A stretch of 64,000 nucleotides of DNA from an uncultured Oscillospiraceae bacterium (GTDB lineage Bacteria; Bacillota; Clostridia; Oscillospirales; Acutalibacteraceae), in the NCBI GenBank assembly GCA_900545625.1, contig UQZS01000003.1, positions 1-64,000 of the forward strand, written 5' to 3'. The notes under the pieces were generated by a model, which did not search any database, was not told the DNA's origin, and was given only the letters and a program-made list of their open reading frames with translations. This document shows positions 33,686-40,140 of this stretch, one piece after another (positions within the stretch are counted from its first letter, which is position 1; the number at the start of each line of letters is the position of its first letter). The position numbers and the translations under genes were made by a program.

Positions 33686-33757
33686 CTCTTGAAAAGGGAA
33701 TTTTTTCTAAAATGTTTTTTCAAAGTCCATTTTTTGGGACTTTTGTGTCAAAAAAAT

Positions 33758-33770
33758 CGAACATTTGTCT
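33758..33770. promoter_or_regulatory. LexA-like box 1
   Basis: CGAACATTTGTCT matches the Firmicutes SOS-box pattern CGAACnnnnGTTCG in its left half and weakly in its right half. GAACATTTGT (33759-33768) is the exact complement of ACAAATGTTC at box 2. It touches the -35 of the promoter. Confidence 0.5.
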
Positions 33771-33797
33771 TGACAAACAAAATAACCCTGCTATAAT
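33770..33797 (+). promoter_or_regulatory. consensus promoter of the small membrane-protein gene
   Basis: TTGACA (33770-33775), 16-base spacer, TATAAT (33792-33797): both hexamers are perfect, typical of a promoter held in check by a repressor. Confidence 0.9.
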
Positions 33798-33814
33798 AAG
33801 GGTGTAATGAGACA

Positions 33815-33826
33815 GAACAAATGTTC
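33815..33826. promoter_or_regulatory. LexA-like box 2 (perfect GAACnnnnGTTC)
   Basis: GAACAAATGTTC, a perfect dyad matching the core of the Gram-positive LexA operator, located just after the expected transcription start. Confidence 0.65.
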
Positions 33827-33846
33827 CGAACGGAGGTTTGAGACAG

Positions 33847-34092
33847 ATGACAGCCGCACTTGCAATTCGTTCCGCCCTGGAACTTGCATTTATCCTGTTG
33901 CTGATTTACGGGTTTATCAAAGAAGACAAGCTGATTGCGTTTGAGCAGAAGGTGCGCCGCATCATTTTTGTCAATTACCGCCGCTATAAGCGTAAAAAGC
34001 GGTATGCTAAAATGCAGAAAGAGCGTGCGTTCCGCGTGTATGAGGGCGGCAGACCCAAAAAGTCCTCCGGCGGCAGCGTGCATGTCGCTTGA
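33847..34092 (+). CDS. small membrane protein, candidate SOS-induced effector
   Basis: The 81-residue protein has one N-terminal membrane helix (AIRSALELAFILLLIYGFI) and a strongly basic cytoplasmic part (VNYRRYKRKKRYAKMQKERAF). GGAGG ten bases before ATG 33847 sets the start; a TTG three codons earlier is less likely. I recognise no family. The promoter region carries a perfect -35/-10 pair between two LexA-like boxes, so expression should rise on DNA damage. Small membrane proteins under LexA often block cell division (YneA, SidA), but no LysM domain or sequence likeness to those is visible. The function is therefore inference. Confidence 0.8.
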   Translation: MTAALAIRSALELAFILLLIYGFIKEDKLIAFEQKVRRIIFVNYRRYKRKKRYAKMQKERAFRVYEGGRPKKSSGGSVHVA

Positions 34093-34135
34093 TCTTATCG
34101 CCTACTTCTTTCTTTCCTTTCTTTTTTCACACAAC

Positions 34136-34180
34136 ATCGACGGCGGGGCGAACTGTTCAACAGTCCGCCCCGCCGTCGAT
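34136..34180 (+). terminator. long hairpin behind the small membrane-protein gene
   Basis: A 15-pair GC-rich stem (34136-34150 with 34166-34180), one mismatch, then five more pairs around a three-base loop. It lies between the small gene and the MBL hydrolase. Only TT follows, so termination may be partial. Confidence 0.65.
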
Positions 34181-34196
34181 TTACACGGAGACGCAT

Positions 34197-34958
34197 ATGG
34201 AAAATTGGTTTACAACAGACCGTATAGACGCGGACACGTTTGCGATCAGCGAATACCGCCATTGGGAGGAAACGCACTGCTATCTGTTAAACGGCACGAA
34301 ACGGAGTTTGCTCATTGACACGGGGCTCGGCATCTGCGACATCCGCGATGCCGTAACGCCCTTAACGGTTCAGCCGGTCACCGCCGTCGCCACCCACATC
34401 CACTGGGACCACATCGGCGGGCATCGGTATTATCCCGATTTCTATGCGCATGCGCTGGAGCTTACCTGGCTGCAGGGCGGCTTTCCGCAGCCCATCGAGA
34501 CCATTCGGGGCTACGTAACGGAGCGCTGCCGCCTGCCGGAGGGCTATGACGTAAATACCTATGTCTTTTTTCAGGGGACACCGACAAAAGTGCTGCACGG
34601 CGGTGAACAGATCGACCTCGGTGATCGGCAGATCACGGTCCTGCACACCCCGGGGCATTCGCCCGGGCACATGTGCTTTTGGGAAGCGGAACGCGGGTAT
34701 CTGTTCACGGGGGACCTTGCATACAAGGGCGAGCTGACCGCATATTTTCCCTCCACTGACCCACAGGCATATCTGCGCTCGCTCGAAACGGCAGCAGCCC
34801 TGCCCGCAAAAAGAGTATTTCCCGCACACCACGACTTAAGCATACGGCCGGAGAGCCTTGTGCGCATGCGGGACGCGTTTCGCGACCTTGCGCGGCACGG
34901 GAAGCTCGCGCACGGCAGCGGAAAATTCGACTACGGCGATTGGTCGGTTCGGCTGTAA
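34197..34958 (+). CDS. metallo-beta-lactamase-fold hydrolase
   Basis: The 253 residues carry the MBL metal signature HIHWDHIGG, then a His in HTPGHSPGHMCF, Asp in FTGDLAYKG and His in FPAHHD, so a two-metal site is complete. The closest broad groups are glyoxalase-II-like and lactonase-like hydrolases; the substrate is not recognisable. ATG 34197 has CGGAG upstream. An in-frame start at 34089 would lie before the hairpin and overlap the upstream gene and is rejected. Confidence 0.85.
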   Translation: MENWFTTDRIDADTFAISEYRHWEETHCYLLNGTKRSLLIDTGLGICDIRDAVTPLTVQPVTAVATHIHWDHIGGHRYYPDFYAHALELTWLQGGFPQPIETIRGYVTERCRLPEGYDVNTYVFFQGTPTKVLHGGEQIDLGDRQITVLHTPGHSPGHMCFWEAERGYLFTGDLAYKGELTAYFPSTDPQAYLRSLETAAALPAKRVFPAHHDLSIRPESLVRMRDAFRDLARHGKLAHGSGKFDYGDWSVRL

Positions 34959-34977
34959 AGCGCATCCAAAAACAAAC

Positions 34978-35014
34978 AAGCGGTATGCCTCTTCGGAAGC
35001 ATACCGCTTTTCTG
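34978..35014. terminator. bidirectional terminator
   Basis: AAGCGGTATGC pairs with GCATACCGCTT around CTCTTCGGAA, followed by TTT, between convergent genes. Confidence 0.88.
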
Positions 35015-35036
35015 TAAATTGTTTCACCGTATTCCG

Positions 35037-35645
35037 TTATCCGGCAGTGTATGCGCGCACACGCAGCGGGATCCCCATTTCGTCCGCGCGTTTTTGGCAG
35101 GCGGCAATGTCCTCTTTTGAAATTACATCCACCACCGTAAATTTGACATTTACACCGGTTTCTTTACATTCGCGGGCAAATTTCAAAATTGCCTCGAACG
35201 AAACATTCCCGAACGAGGGTGCGCAAAGGTCATCGTATTTTTCGGCGGTCGGGGCGTTGAGTGAAACAGAGACCGTATCAAAATATTTGCAGATCTCCTT
35301 CGCGGTCGGCTTTTTATTGATAAGATCGGAAAGCCCGTTGGTATTCAAGCGCAGCTTTAAGCCCTTTTCCTTTAAGTACGCCGCTGTTTTCAGCAGGTTT
35401 TCGTAGGCGCAGGTCGGCTCGCCGTAGCCGCAGAACACGACCTCCTGCGTGTAGCCCGTAAAATCCCACGCGTCGATTGCAGCTTTGATCTCTTCAAAGG
35501 TCGGTGAATGTGCCTCGAACCACAGCGTCTGCGCCTCGCCTACGGCGTCGCCGTTTTGCCGGATGCAGAATTTGCAGCGGCACGGACAGGCGTTGGTAAG
35601 GTTCAGATAAACCTTGTTCGCATACGTATACACAATATCCGTCAT
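35037..35645 (-). CDS. TatD-associated SAM radical protein
   Basis: The 202-residue protein has the cluster motif CPCRCKFC near residue 20-27, GYGEPTC and VSVSLNAPTAEKYD. These fit the SAM radical family found beside or fused to TatD nucleases (TIGR04038 as I recall it). No tatD gene lies in the window, so here it stands alone. Substrate and reaction are unknown. It reads away from the B6 locus start, 13 bases after the ECF S component, and may be the last gene of that operon. Confidence 0.82.
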   Translation of the reverse strand: MTDIVYTYANKVYLNLTNACPCRCKFCIRQNGDAVGEAQTLWFEAHSPTFEEIKAAIDAWDFTGYTQEVVFCGYGEPTCAYENLLKTAAYLKEKGLKLRLNTNGLSDLINKKPTAKEICKYFDTVSVSLNAPTAEKYDDLCAPSFGNVSFEAILKFARECKETGVNVKFTVVDVISKEDIAACQKRADEMGIPLRVRAYTAG

Positions 35646-35658
35646 ATAAACATCTCCC

Positions 35659-36201
35659 TTAGAAATTTCGATAGATCCTTTTCTTTATGTCTGCTTTGTC
35701 CAGCGCCGCGGCGGCGGCATAATAGACCGCCGCGCTGCCGACCGCCTGCACGATGCTGAACGGTACCGAGGTGAGCGCCGAGGGAAAGCTGTACAAAAGC
35801 CCTTCCGTGAAAAAATACCCGAACACCGTAATAAGCCCCGAAACGAGCGGCATGAACGCCGTCGTTTTATTGAGCAGCCGTGTCGGCGGATGCTTGCGGT
35901 GAAAATACACAAGCGCAAACGGCAGGGTGTTGCACGCTTTGATGATCGCGGTAAACGGCGCCCAAACCGCGCTGCCTGCAAGCACGTCCGCGACCGCACC
36001 GCCCACGGCGGCGGCGGCAGCGGCATACGGCAGCGGCAGGATGCACGAGGCAAGGTAGATCATACTGTCGCCGAAGTGCAGATAGCCGTTGTTGATGCCT
36101 GTGTTGAACCTGATGTACGCGGTCATCACAACGATGAGCGCCGCGAAAAGCGCGCTTAAAATCAAATTGTATAACGCCCTTGGCGTTTGCTTTTTGCTCA
36201 T
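35659..36201 (-). CDS. ECF-type transporter S component (TIGR04002-like), candidate vitamin B6 importer
   Basis: The 180-residue protein has about six membrane segments with the ECF-S-type patch GYLHFGDSMIYLAS and the VGGAVADVLAG helix. S components bind a vitamin and use a shared energising module (EcfA, EcfA', EcfT), which is not in the window. The ATG at 36201 overlaps the stop of the pyridoxal kinase gene by four bases (ATGA). Vitamin B6 is therefore the likely cargo; that is inference from coupling. A longer frame starting at 36444 lies inside the kinase gene and is rejected. Confidence 0.82.
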   Translation of the reverse strand: MSKKQTPRALYNLILSALFAALIVVMTAYIRFNTGINNGYLHFGDSMIYLASCILPLPYAAAAAAVGGAVADVLAGSAVWAPFTAIIKACNTLPFALVYFHRKHPPTRLLNKTTAFMPLVSGLITVFGYFFTEGLLYSFPSALTSVPFSIVQAVGSAAVYYAAAAALDKADIKKRIYRNF

Positions 36202-37028
36202 AGCAGCATCTCCAAGTGGTTTTGAAAATTCACGCCGTCGTTGCGGTCCGTGCCCGCGCGATAGCTTTCCTCGATAGAGACTTCCAAAAAGCGAACCGCT
36301 TTGCGCACGGCCGTTTCGGCATCCGTCCCGCGCACAAGCTCGCCCGTGAGCACGGCGGAAAACAGATCGCCTGTACCCGAGTAGCTGCCGCCGAAGCGTT
36401 TGCCCGTGATGACGGTTTCTCCCTGACGCGTGACCAGCAAGCAAGAGATCCTATCCCCACAGCGAATTCCTGTGACTGCGACGGTGTGCAAAACATCGGA
36501 CAGCAGCGACTTTGCAAGCGCCGCCGCTTCGGGAAAGCCCTTCCCCTGCGCACAAGCAGCCGAAAGGGCTTCGTAATCCGCGCCGCAGAGCAGACAGAGC
36601 TCGGAAAGATTCGGCGTAATGACGTTAGCGCGCTTGGAAAGCCGCGCGACGGCAGCGCAAAGGGCCTCGTCATAGGTATCATACACCCTGCCGTCATCCG
36701 CCATGACGGGGTCACAGATAAACAGCGTACCCGGCGTTTGAAAGGCATCCAAAAACGCTTCGATCCGCTTTGCCTGCGCCTCGCTTGCAAGGTAGCCCGT
36801 CAAAATGCCATCGAAGCGCACGCCGAGCTTCTGCCACTCGGCAAGATAGGCGTCGAGCCGGTCGGTGAAATCATCACAGAAAAAGCTGTCGTAGCCCGTT
36901 TGATTGGATAGGATCGCCGTGGGCAGCGGGCAGCACTCCGTGCCGAGCACGGATAACACCGGAAGCGCCGCCGTGAGCGAACAGCGCCCCAATCCCGAAA
37001 GGTCGTTGACGACTGCGATGCGCTTCAT
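36198..37028 (-). CDS. pyridoxamine/pyridoxal kinase
   Basis: A PfkB/ribokinase-fold enzyme that phosphorylates B6 vitamers to the 5'-phosphates. The 276 residues include NDLSGLGRCSLTAALP, ICDPVMADDG, TPNLSEL and YSGTGDLFSAVL with the catalytic Asp in GTGD. ATG 37028 has AGGTGG upstream; 26 extra N-terminal codons of the open frame are rejected. It is divergent from a MocR-type regulator gene and coupled to an ECF S component, the layout of a B6 salvage locus. Confidence 0.92.
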   Translation of the reverse strand: MKRIAVVNDLSGLGRCSLTAALPVLSVLGTECCPLPTAILSNQTGYDSFFCDDFTDRLDAYLAEWQKLGVRFDGILTGYLASEAQAKRIEAFLDAFQTPGTLFICDPVMADDGRVYDTYDEALCAAVARLSKRANVITPNLSELCLLCGADYEALSAACAQGKGFPEAAALAKSLLSDVLHTVAVTGIRCGDRISCLLVTRQGETVITGKRFGGSYSGTGDLFSAVLTGELVRGTDAETAVRKAVRFLEVSIEESYRAGTDRNDGVNFQNHLEMLL

Positions 37029-37048
37029 GAAACCACCTGCCTTTCCCC

Positions 37049-37077
37049 TTGCATGATTTTCAAATTTTCTATATAAT
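37049..37077 (+). promoter_or_regulatory. promoter of the MocR-type regulator in the divergent B6 control region
   Basis: TTGCAT (37049-37054), 17-base spacer, TATAAT (37072-37077). The 109-base region between kinase and regulator must also hold the kinase promoter and the regulator's binding site, which I could not define. Confidence 0.7.
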
Positions 37078-37137
37078 AGAACAAAGCTGTCATTATGGAA
37101 ATACACAAAAACGATTATTTTTTAGGGGACAGATCGT

Positions 37138-38487
37138 ATGGAAACCAAAGCTGAGTTTTCACCGCTGCTGGATACGGACACGCCGCTGTATATGCAGGTA
37201 TACAATTATTACAAGTCGCTGATCGTCAGCGGTAAGCTGTTACCCAACGCCAAGCTCCCCTCCCTGCGGCACTGCGCCGAAACGCTCGGTGTCAGCCGCA
37301 CGACGGCAGAGGGCGCCTATTTGCAGCTTTGCGCAGACGGCTACATCCTTTCCAAACCGAAAAGCGGCTACTTCGTGACCGACCTGTATTTTCACGCCCC
37401 GCGCCCGGCACTTGCACCACAGGCGGAAAAGCCCGCCGCGCCGCTGTATGATTTTGCATCGCTTTCCGTAGACCGCGAGAGCTTCGACTTCAACCTGTGG
37501 CGGCGCTATTTAAAAAGCGCGCTGCGGCAGGATGAGCGTCTGCTTTCCTACGGTGAGGTGCAGGGCGAGCGGGATCTGCGCGAAGCACTGGCGCAGTACC
37601 TTGCCGAAAAACGCAACGTCGTCTGCCGTGCGGATTCCATTGTCATTGGCGCGGGTGTGCAGAGTCTATTACACATTTTGTGTGCTGTGCTGCATGACAA
37701 AAAGACCGTTGCGTTTTGCGATCCGGCGTTTTTACAGGGGCGCGCTGTGTTTCAGGATCATGGTTTTACGATTCGCGAGCGTGAGGCGGATGCACAGATC
37801 TTTTACGTCTCGCCGTCCCACATGGATCGTCGCGGCGACGTGATGCCGACCGACGCGCGCATCGCCTTGCTCAAGCGTATTGCGGCACGCGGGACATTGC
37901 TCATTGAAGATGACTATGACAACGAATTTTGCTACTTTGACCGCCCCGCCCCTGCGCTGCAAGGGTTAGACGGCGGGCGGCATGTGGTGTATATCGGAAC
38001 CTTTTCCCGCCTGCTGCTGCCCTCTATTCGCATCAGCTTTCTCGTCCTGCCGGATTCCCTTGCGGCACGCTACCGCGAGATCGCACCGCTTTATAACCAA
38101 ACGGCCTCCAAGGCCGAGCAGATCGCCCTTTGCCAATTCATCCGAGACGGGCATTTGGCAGGACAGATTCGGAAAGTTCGAAAGCTTTACACCCAGAAAG
38201 CACGGCTGTTGGAAACGGCAGTGCGCGAGGCGTTCGGAAAAGCTGCCGATGTACGCCTGCGCGAGACGGGTTTTGTGGTACAGGTGCGCCTGCGCATGCC
38301 GCTTGCCGCAGACGATTTGGAACAGCGGGCGCGCAAAGCAGGCGTTTCACTGCGTGCGGAAAATGACGCAAACGGCGCTTGCACGCTGTTCCTCGCCTGC
38401 TCGGGTGTGCGCGCTTCGGATTTTCCCGACGCGGCTGCACGGATGCGCGCGGTCTGTCTGTTACAGGATACTGAAACGCCCACTTGA
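37138..38487 (+). CDS. MocR/PdxR-type regulator (GntR winged helix plus aminotransferase fold)
   Basis: The 449 residues have a GntR-type winged helix (about 15-82, LPSLRHCAETLGVSRTTAEGAY) and a class I aminotransferase-like domain (110-440). Divergence from a pyridoxal kinase gene points to a PdxR-like regulator of B6 salvage. In MocR proteins the cofactor lysine lies in a GTFSK-type motif; here GTFSR has Arg291 (codon CGC at 38008-38010). Unless another lysine serves, PLP could not form the usual Schiff base. It may sense PLP non-covalently or be altered in function. Confidence 0.9.
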   Translation: METKAEFSPLLDTDTPLYMQVYNYYKSLIVSGKLLPNAKLPSLRHCAETLGVSRTTAEGAYLQLCADGYILSKPKSGYFVTDLYFHAPRPALAPQAEKPAAPLYDFASLSVDRESFDFNLWRRYLKSALRQDERLLSYGEVQGERDLREALAQYLAEKRNVVCRADSIVIGAGVQSLLHILCAVLHDKKTVAFCDPAFLQGRAVFQDHGFTIREREADAQIFYVSPSHMDRRGDVMPTDARIALLKRIAARGTLLIEDDYDNEFCYFDRPAPALQGLDGGRHVVYIGTFSRLLLPSIRISFLVLPDSLAARYREIAPLYNQTASKAEQIALCQFIRDGHLAGQIRKVRKLYTQKARLLETAVREAFGKAADVRLRETGFVVQVRLRMPLAADDLEQRARKAGVSLRAENDANGACTLFLACSGVRASDFPDAAARMRAVCLLQDTETPT

Positions 38488-38555
38488 ATTTGTCTTATTT
38501 GATACATTTTTGCGGCGTGTCATCGGTTCTATATTCGATATGTAAAAACATACAA

Positions 38556-38575
38556 ATCAGTAAGAAAATACTGAT
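38556..38575. promoter_or_regulatory. inverted repeat ATCAGTA-n6-TACTGAT
   Basis: A perfect 7-base dyad between the regulator gene and the hydrogenase operon, about 50 bases upstream of the TATAAT at 38620-38625. It could be an operator of the hydrogenase promoter or a weak terminator. The 219-base gap holds nothing else I can name. Confidence 0.35.
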
Positions 38576-38706
38576 AAACTTTTTGTAAAAAATGATAGAT
38601 TTTTAACATTCTTTCTGCTATAATGGATGTGTATACGCGAAAGTTGTGTGGCTGAACGCACAAACTGTGCGCGGCGCGCGGCTTTTGCAAAGGAGGAAAG
38701 TCAAGA

Positions 38707-39204
38707 ATGCTCAAAAAAATCAGTACGATCCCGTTTCGCGGCACACCTGAACAGGCACAGCGGCTGCAAGCGGTGATCGAGACGTGCAAGGATGACAAAA
38801 GCCAGCTGATGCACGTCATGCAGGAGGCGCAGGAGATCTACGGCTATCTGCCCTATGAGGTGCAGGTGATGATCGCCGAGGGGATGGACATCCCGCTGGA
38901 GAAGGTCTACGGCGTTTCCACCTTTTACGCACAGTTCTCCCTGTCGCCCAAAGGCGAGACCAACATTTCGGTGTGCTTGGGCACGGCATGCTATGTCAAA
39001 GGTTCCCAGCAGATCCTCGACAAGCTCTCAGAGCTTTTAGGCATCGGCGCGGGCGAATGCACGCCGGACGGCGCATTTTCGCTGGAGGCGTGCCGCTGCA
39101 TCGGCGCGTGCGGGCTTGCGCCTGTTTTGACCGTCAATGACGAAGTATACGGCAAGATCACCGAGGACGACGTTGCGGGCATCCTTGCCAAATACAGAAG
39201 CTGA
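38707..39204 (+). CDS. hndA: [FeFe] hydrogenase subunit, NuoE-like thioredoxin-fold [2Fe-2S] protein
   Basis: Small subunit of the NAD(P)-linked, probably electron-bifurcating hydrogenase. The 165 residues end in the NuoE-type [2Fe-2S] site: CLGTACYVKG with two Cys, then CRCIGACG. AAAGGAGG precedes the ATG. It opens an operon whose next gene starts at its own stop (TGATG) and which ends with the catalytic subunit. Known HndA/HydC proteins relay electrons between the flavin subunit and the catalytic subunit. Confidence 0.92.
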   Translation: MLKKISTIPFRGTPEQAQRLQAVIETCKDDKSQLMHVMQEAQEIYGYLPYEVQVMIAEGMDIPLEKVYGVSTFYAQFSLSPKGETNISVCLGTACYVKGSQQILDKLSELLGIGAGECTPDGAFSLEACRCIGACGLAPVLTVNDEVYGKITEDDVAGILAKYRS

Positions 39205-39767
39205 TGCGCGAGCTTTCGCTCAACGTGCTGGACATTGCACAAAATTCCATCACAGCGGGCGCCGCGTGCATCCGCATCGAAGTGCTGGAGGACACGAAAG
39301 CGCACACGCTCGTGCTCGGCATTTACGACGACGGCTGCGGCATGACCGACGAGCAGGTACAGCGCGTGCTCGACCCGTTTTATACGACGCGCACCACGCG
39401 CAAGGTCGGCATGGGCATCCCACTGTTTCGCTTAGCGGCGCAGCAGACGGGCGGCGATCTGGAGATCTCGTCGAAGGTCGGCATCGGCACCTCGGTGCGC
39501 GCGACCTTTCACACGGACAATGTGGACTGTACGCCGCTCGGAGATATGGCGTCCACGCTGTGTACGCTCATCACAATGAACACGGACCGGCAGTTTTTAT
39601 ACCGGCACCGCGTGGACGGACGGGAATTTGTGCTGGACACGGCGGAGCTTACCGCGCTTTTAGAGGGCGTACCGCTCTCCGACCCTGCCGTAGCACAGTG
39701 GCTGCGGGATTTCATACGGGAAAATACGGAAAGCCTGTATAAAGGAGAAACATATGAAAACGATTGA
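39204..39767 (+). CDS. GHKL-type ATP-binding protein inside the hydrogenase operon
   Basis: A 187-residue histidine-kinase-like ATPase domain without a phospho-His domain: N-box LNVLDIAQNSI, G1 box DDGCGM, and GMGIPLFRLAAQQTGG. It overlaps the hndA stop by one base and the next gene by 14 bases, so it is translated with the hydrogenase. Such stand-alone ATPases occur in other clostridial hydrogenase operons, without a demonstrated role. Serine-kinase or anti-sigma-like activity is possible but not supported further. Confidence 0.85.
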   Translation: MRELSLNVLDIAQNSITAGAACIRIEVLEDTKAHTLVLGIYDDGCGMTDEQVQRVLDPFYTTRTTRKVGMGIPLFRLAAQQTGGDLEISSKVGIGTSVRATFHTDNVDCTPLGDMASTLCTLITMNTDRQFLYRHRVDGREFVLDTAELTALLEGVPLSDPAVAQWLRDFIRENTESLYKGETYEND

Positions 39768-40128
39768 AGAATTGATGGCGATTCGCGACAACGCGAAGAA
39801 AAAAATGACCGTCCGTGAGGATACGGGCGACGACTGCACGCGCGTGGTCGTGGGCATGGCGACCTGCGGTATCGCGGCGGGCGCGCGCCCGGTGCTCAAT
39901 GCCTTTGTGGATGAGATCGCAAAGCGCGGGCTGCACCATGTTACGGTCTCACAGACCGGCTGCATCGGCATGTGCCAATACGAGCCGATCGTGGAGGTCA
40001 TGGAGCCCGGCAAGGAAAAAATCACCTATGTCAAAATGACCCCCGAAAAGGCGGTCAAAGTCGTCAACGAGCATCTTGTAAACGGCAACCCGATCGTGGA
40101 TTTCACCGTCGGCGCCGCCACGAAGTAA
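39754..40128 (+). CDS. hndB: HndB-like [2Fe-2S] ferredoxin domain protein
   Basis: The 124-residue protein is a thioredoxin-like [2Fe-2S] ferredoxin with Cys in MATCGIAAGA and the pair in TGCIGMC, as in HndB of NADP-reducing hydrogenases. It overlaps the preceding ATPase gene by 14 bases and precedes the NuoF-like subunit by 12. It probably docks on the flavin subunit as an electron-transfer part of the complex. Confidence 0.9.
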   Translation: MKTIEELMAIRDNAKKKMTVREDTGDDCTRVVVGMATCGIAAGARPVLNAFVDEIAKRGLHHVTVSQTGCIGMCQYEPIVEVMEPGKEKITYVKMTPEKAVKVVNEHLVNGNPIVDFTVGAATK

Positions 40129-40140
40129 GGAGGAGCCCCT

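Noticed and set aside
36202..36444. N-terminal extension of the ECF S component
   Set aside because: Lies within the pyridoxal kinase gene in another frame; the ATG at 36201 has GGAGATG upstream and typical ATGA coupling.
38534..38660. Rex-type redox operator upstream of the hydrogenase operon
   Set aside because: No TTGTTAA-n4-TTAACAA-like dyad could be found; only an unrelated ATCAGTA dyad is present.
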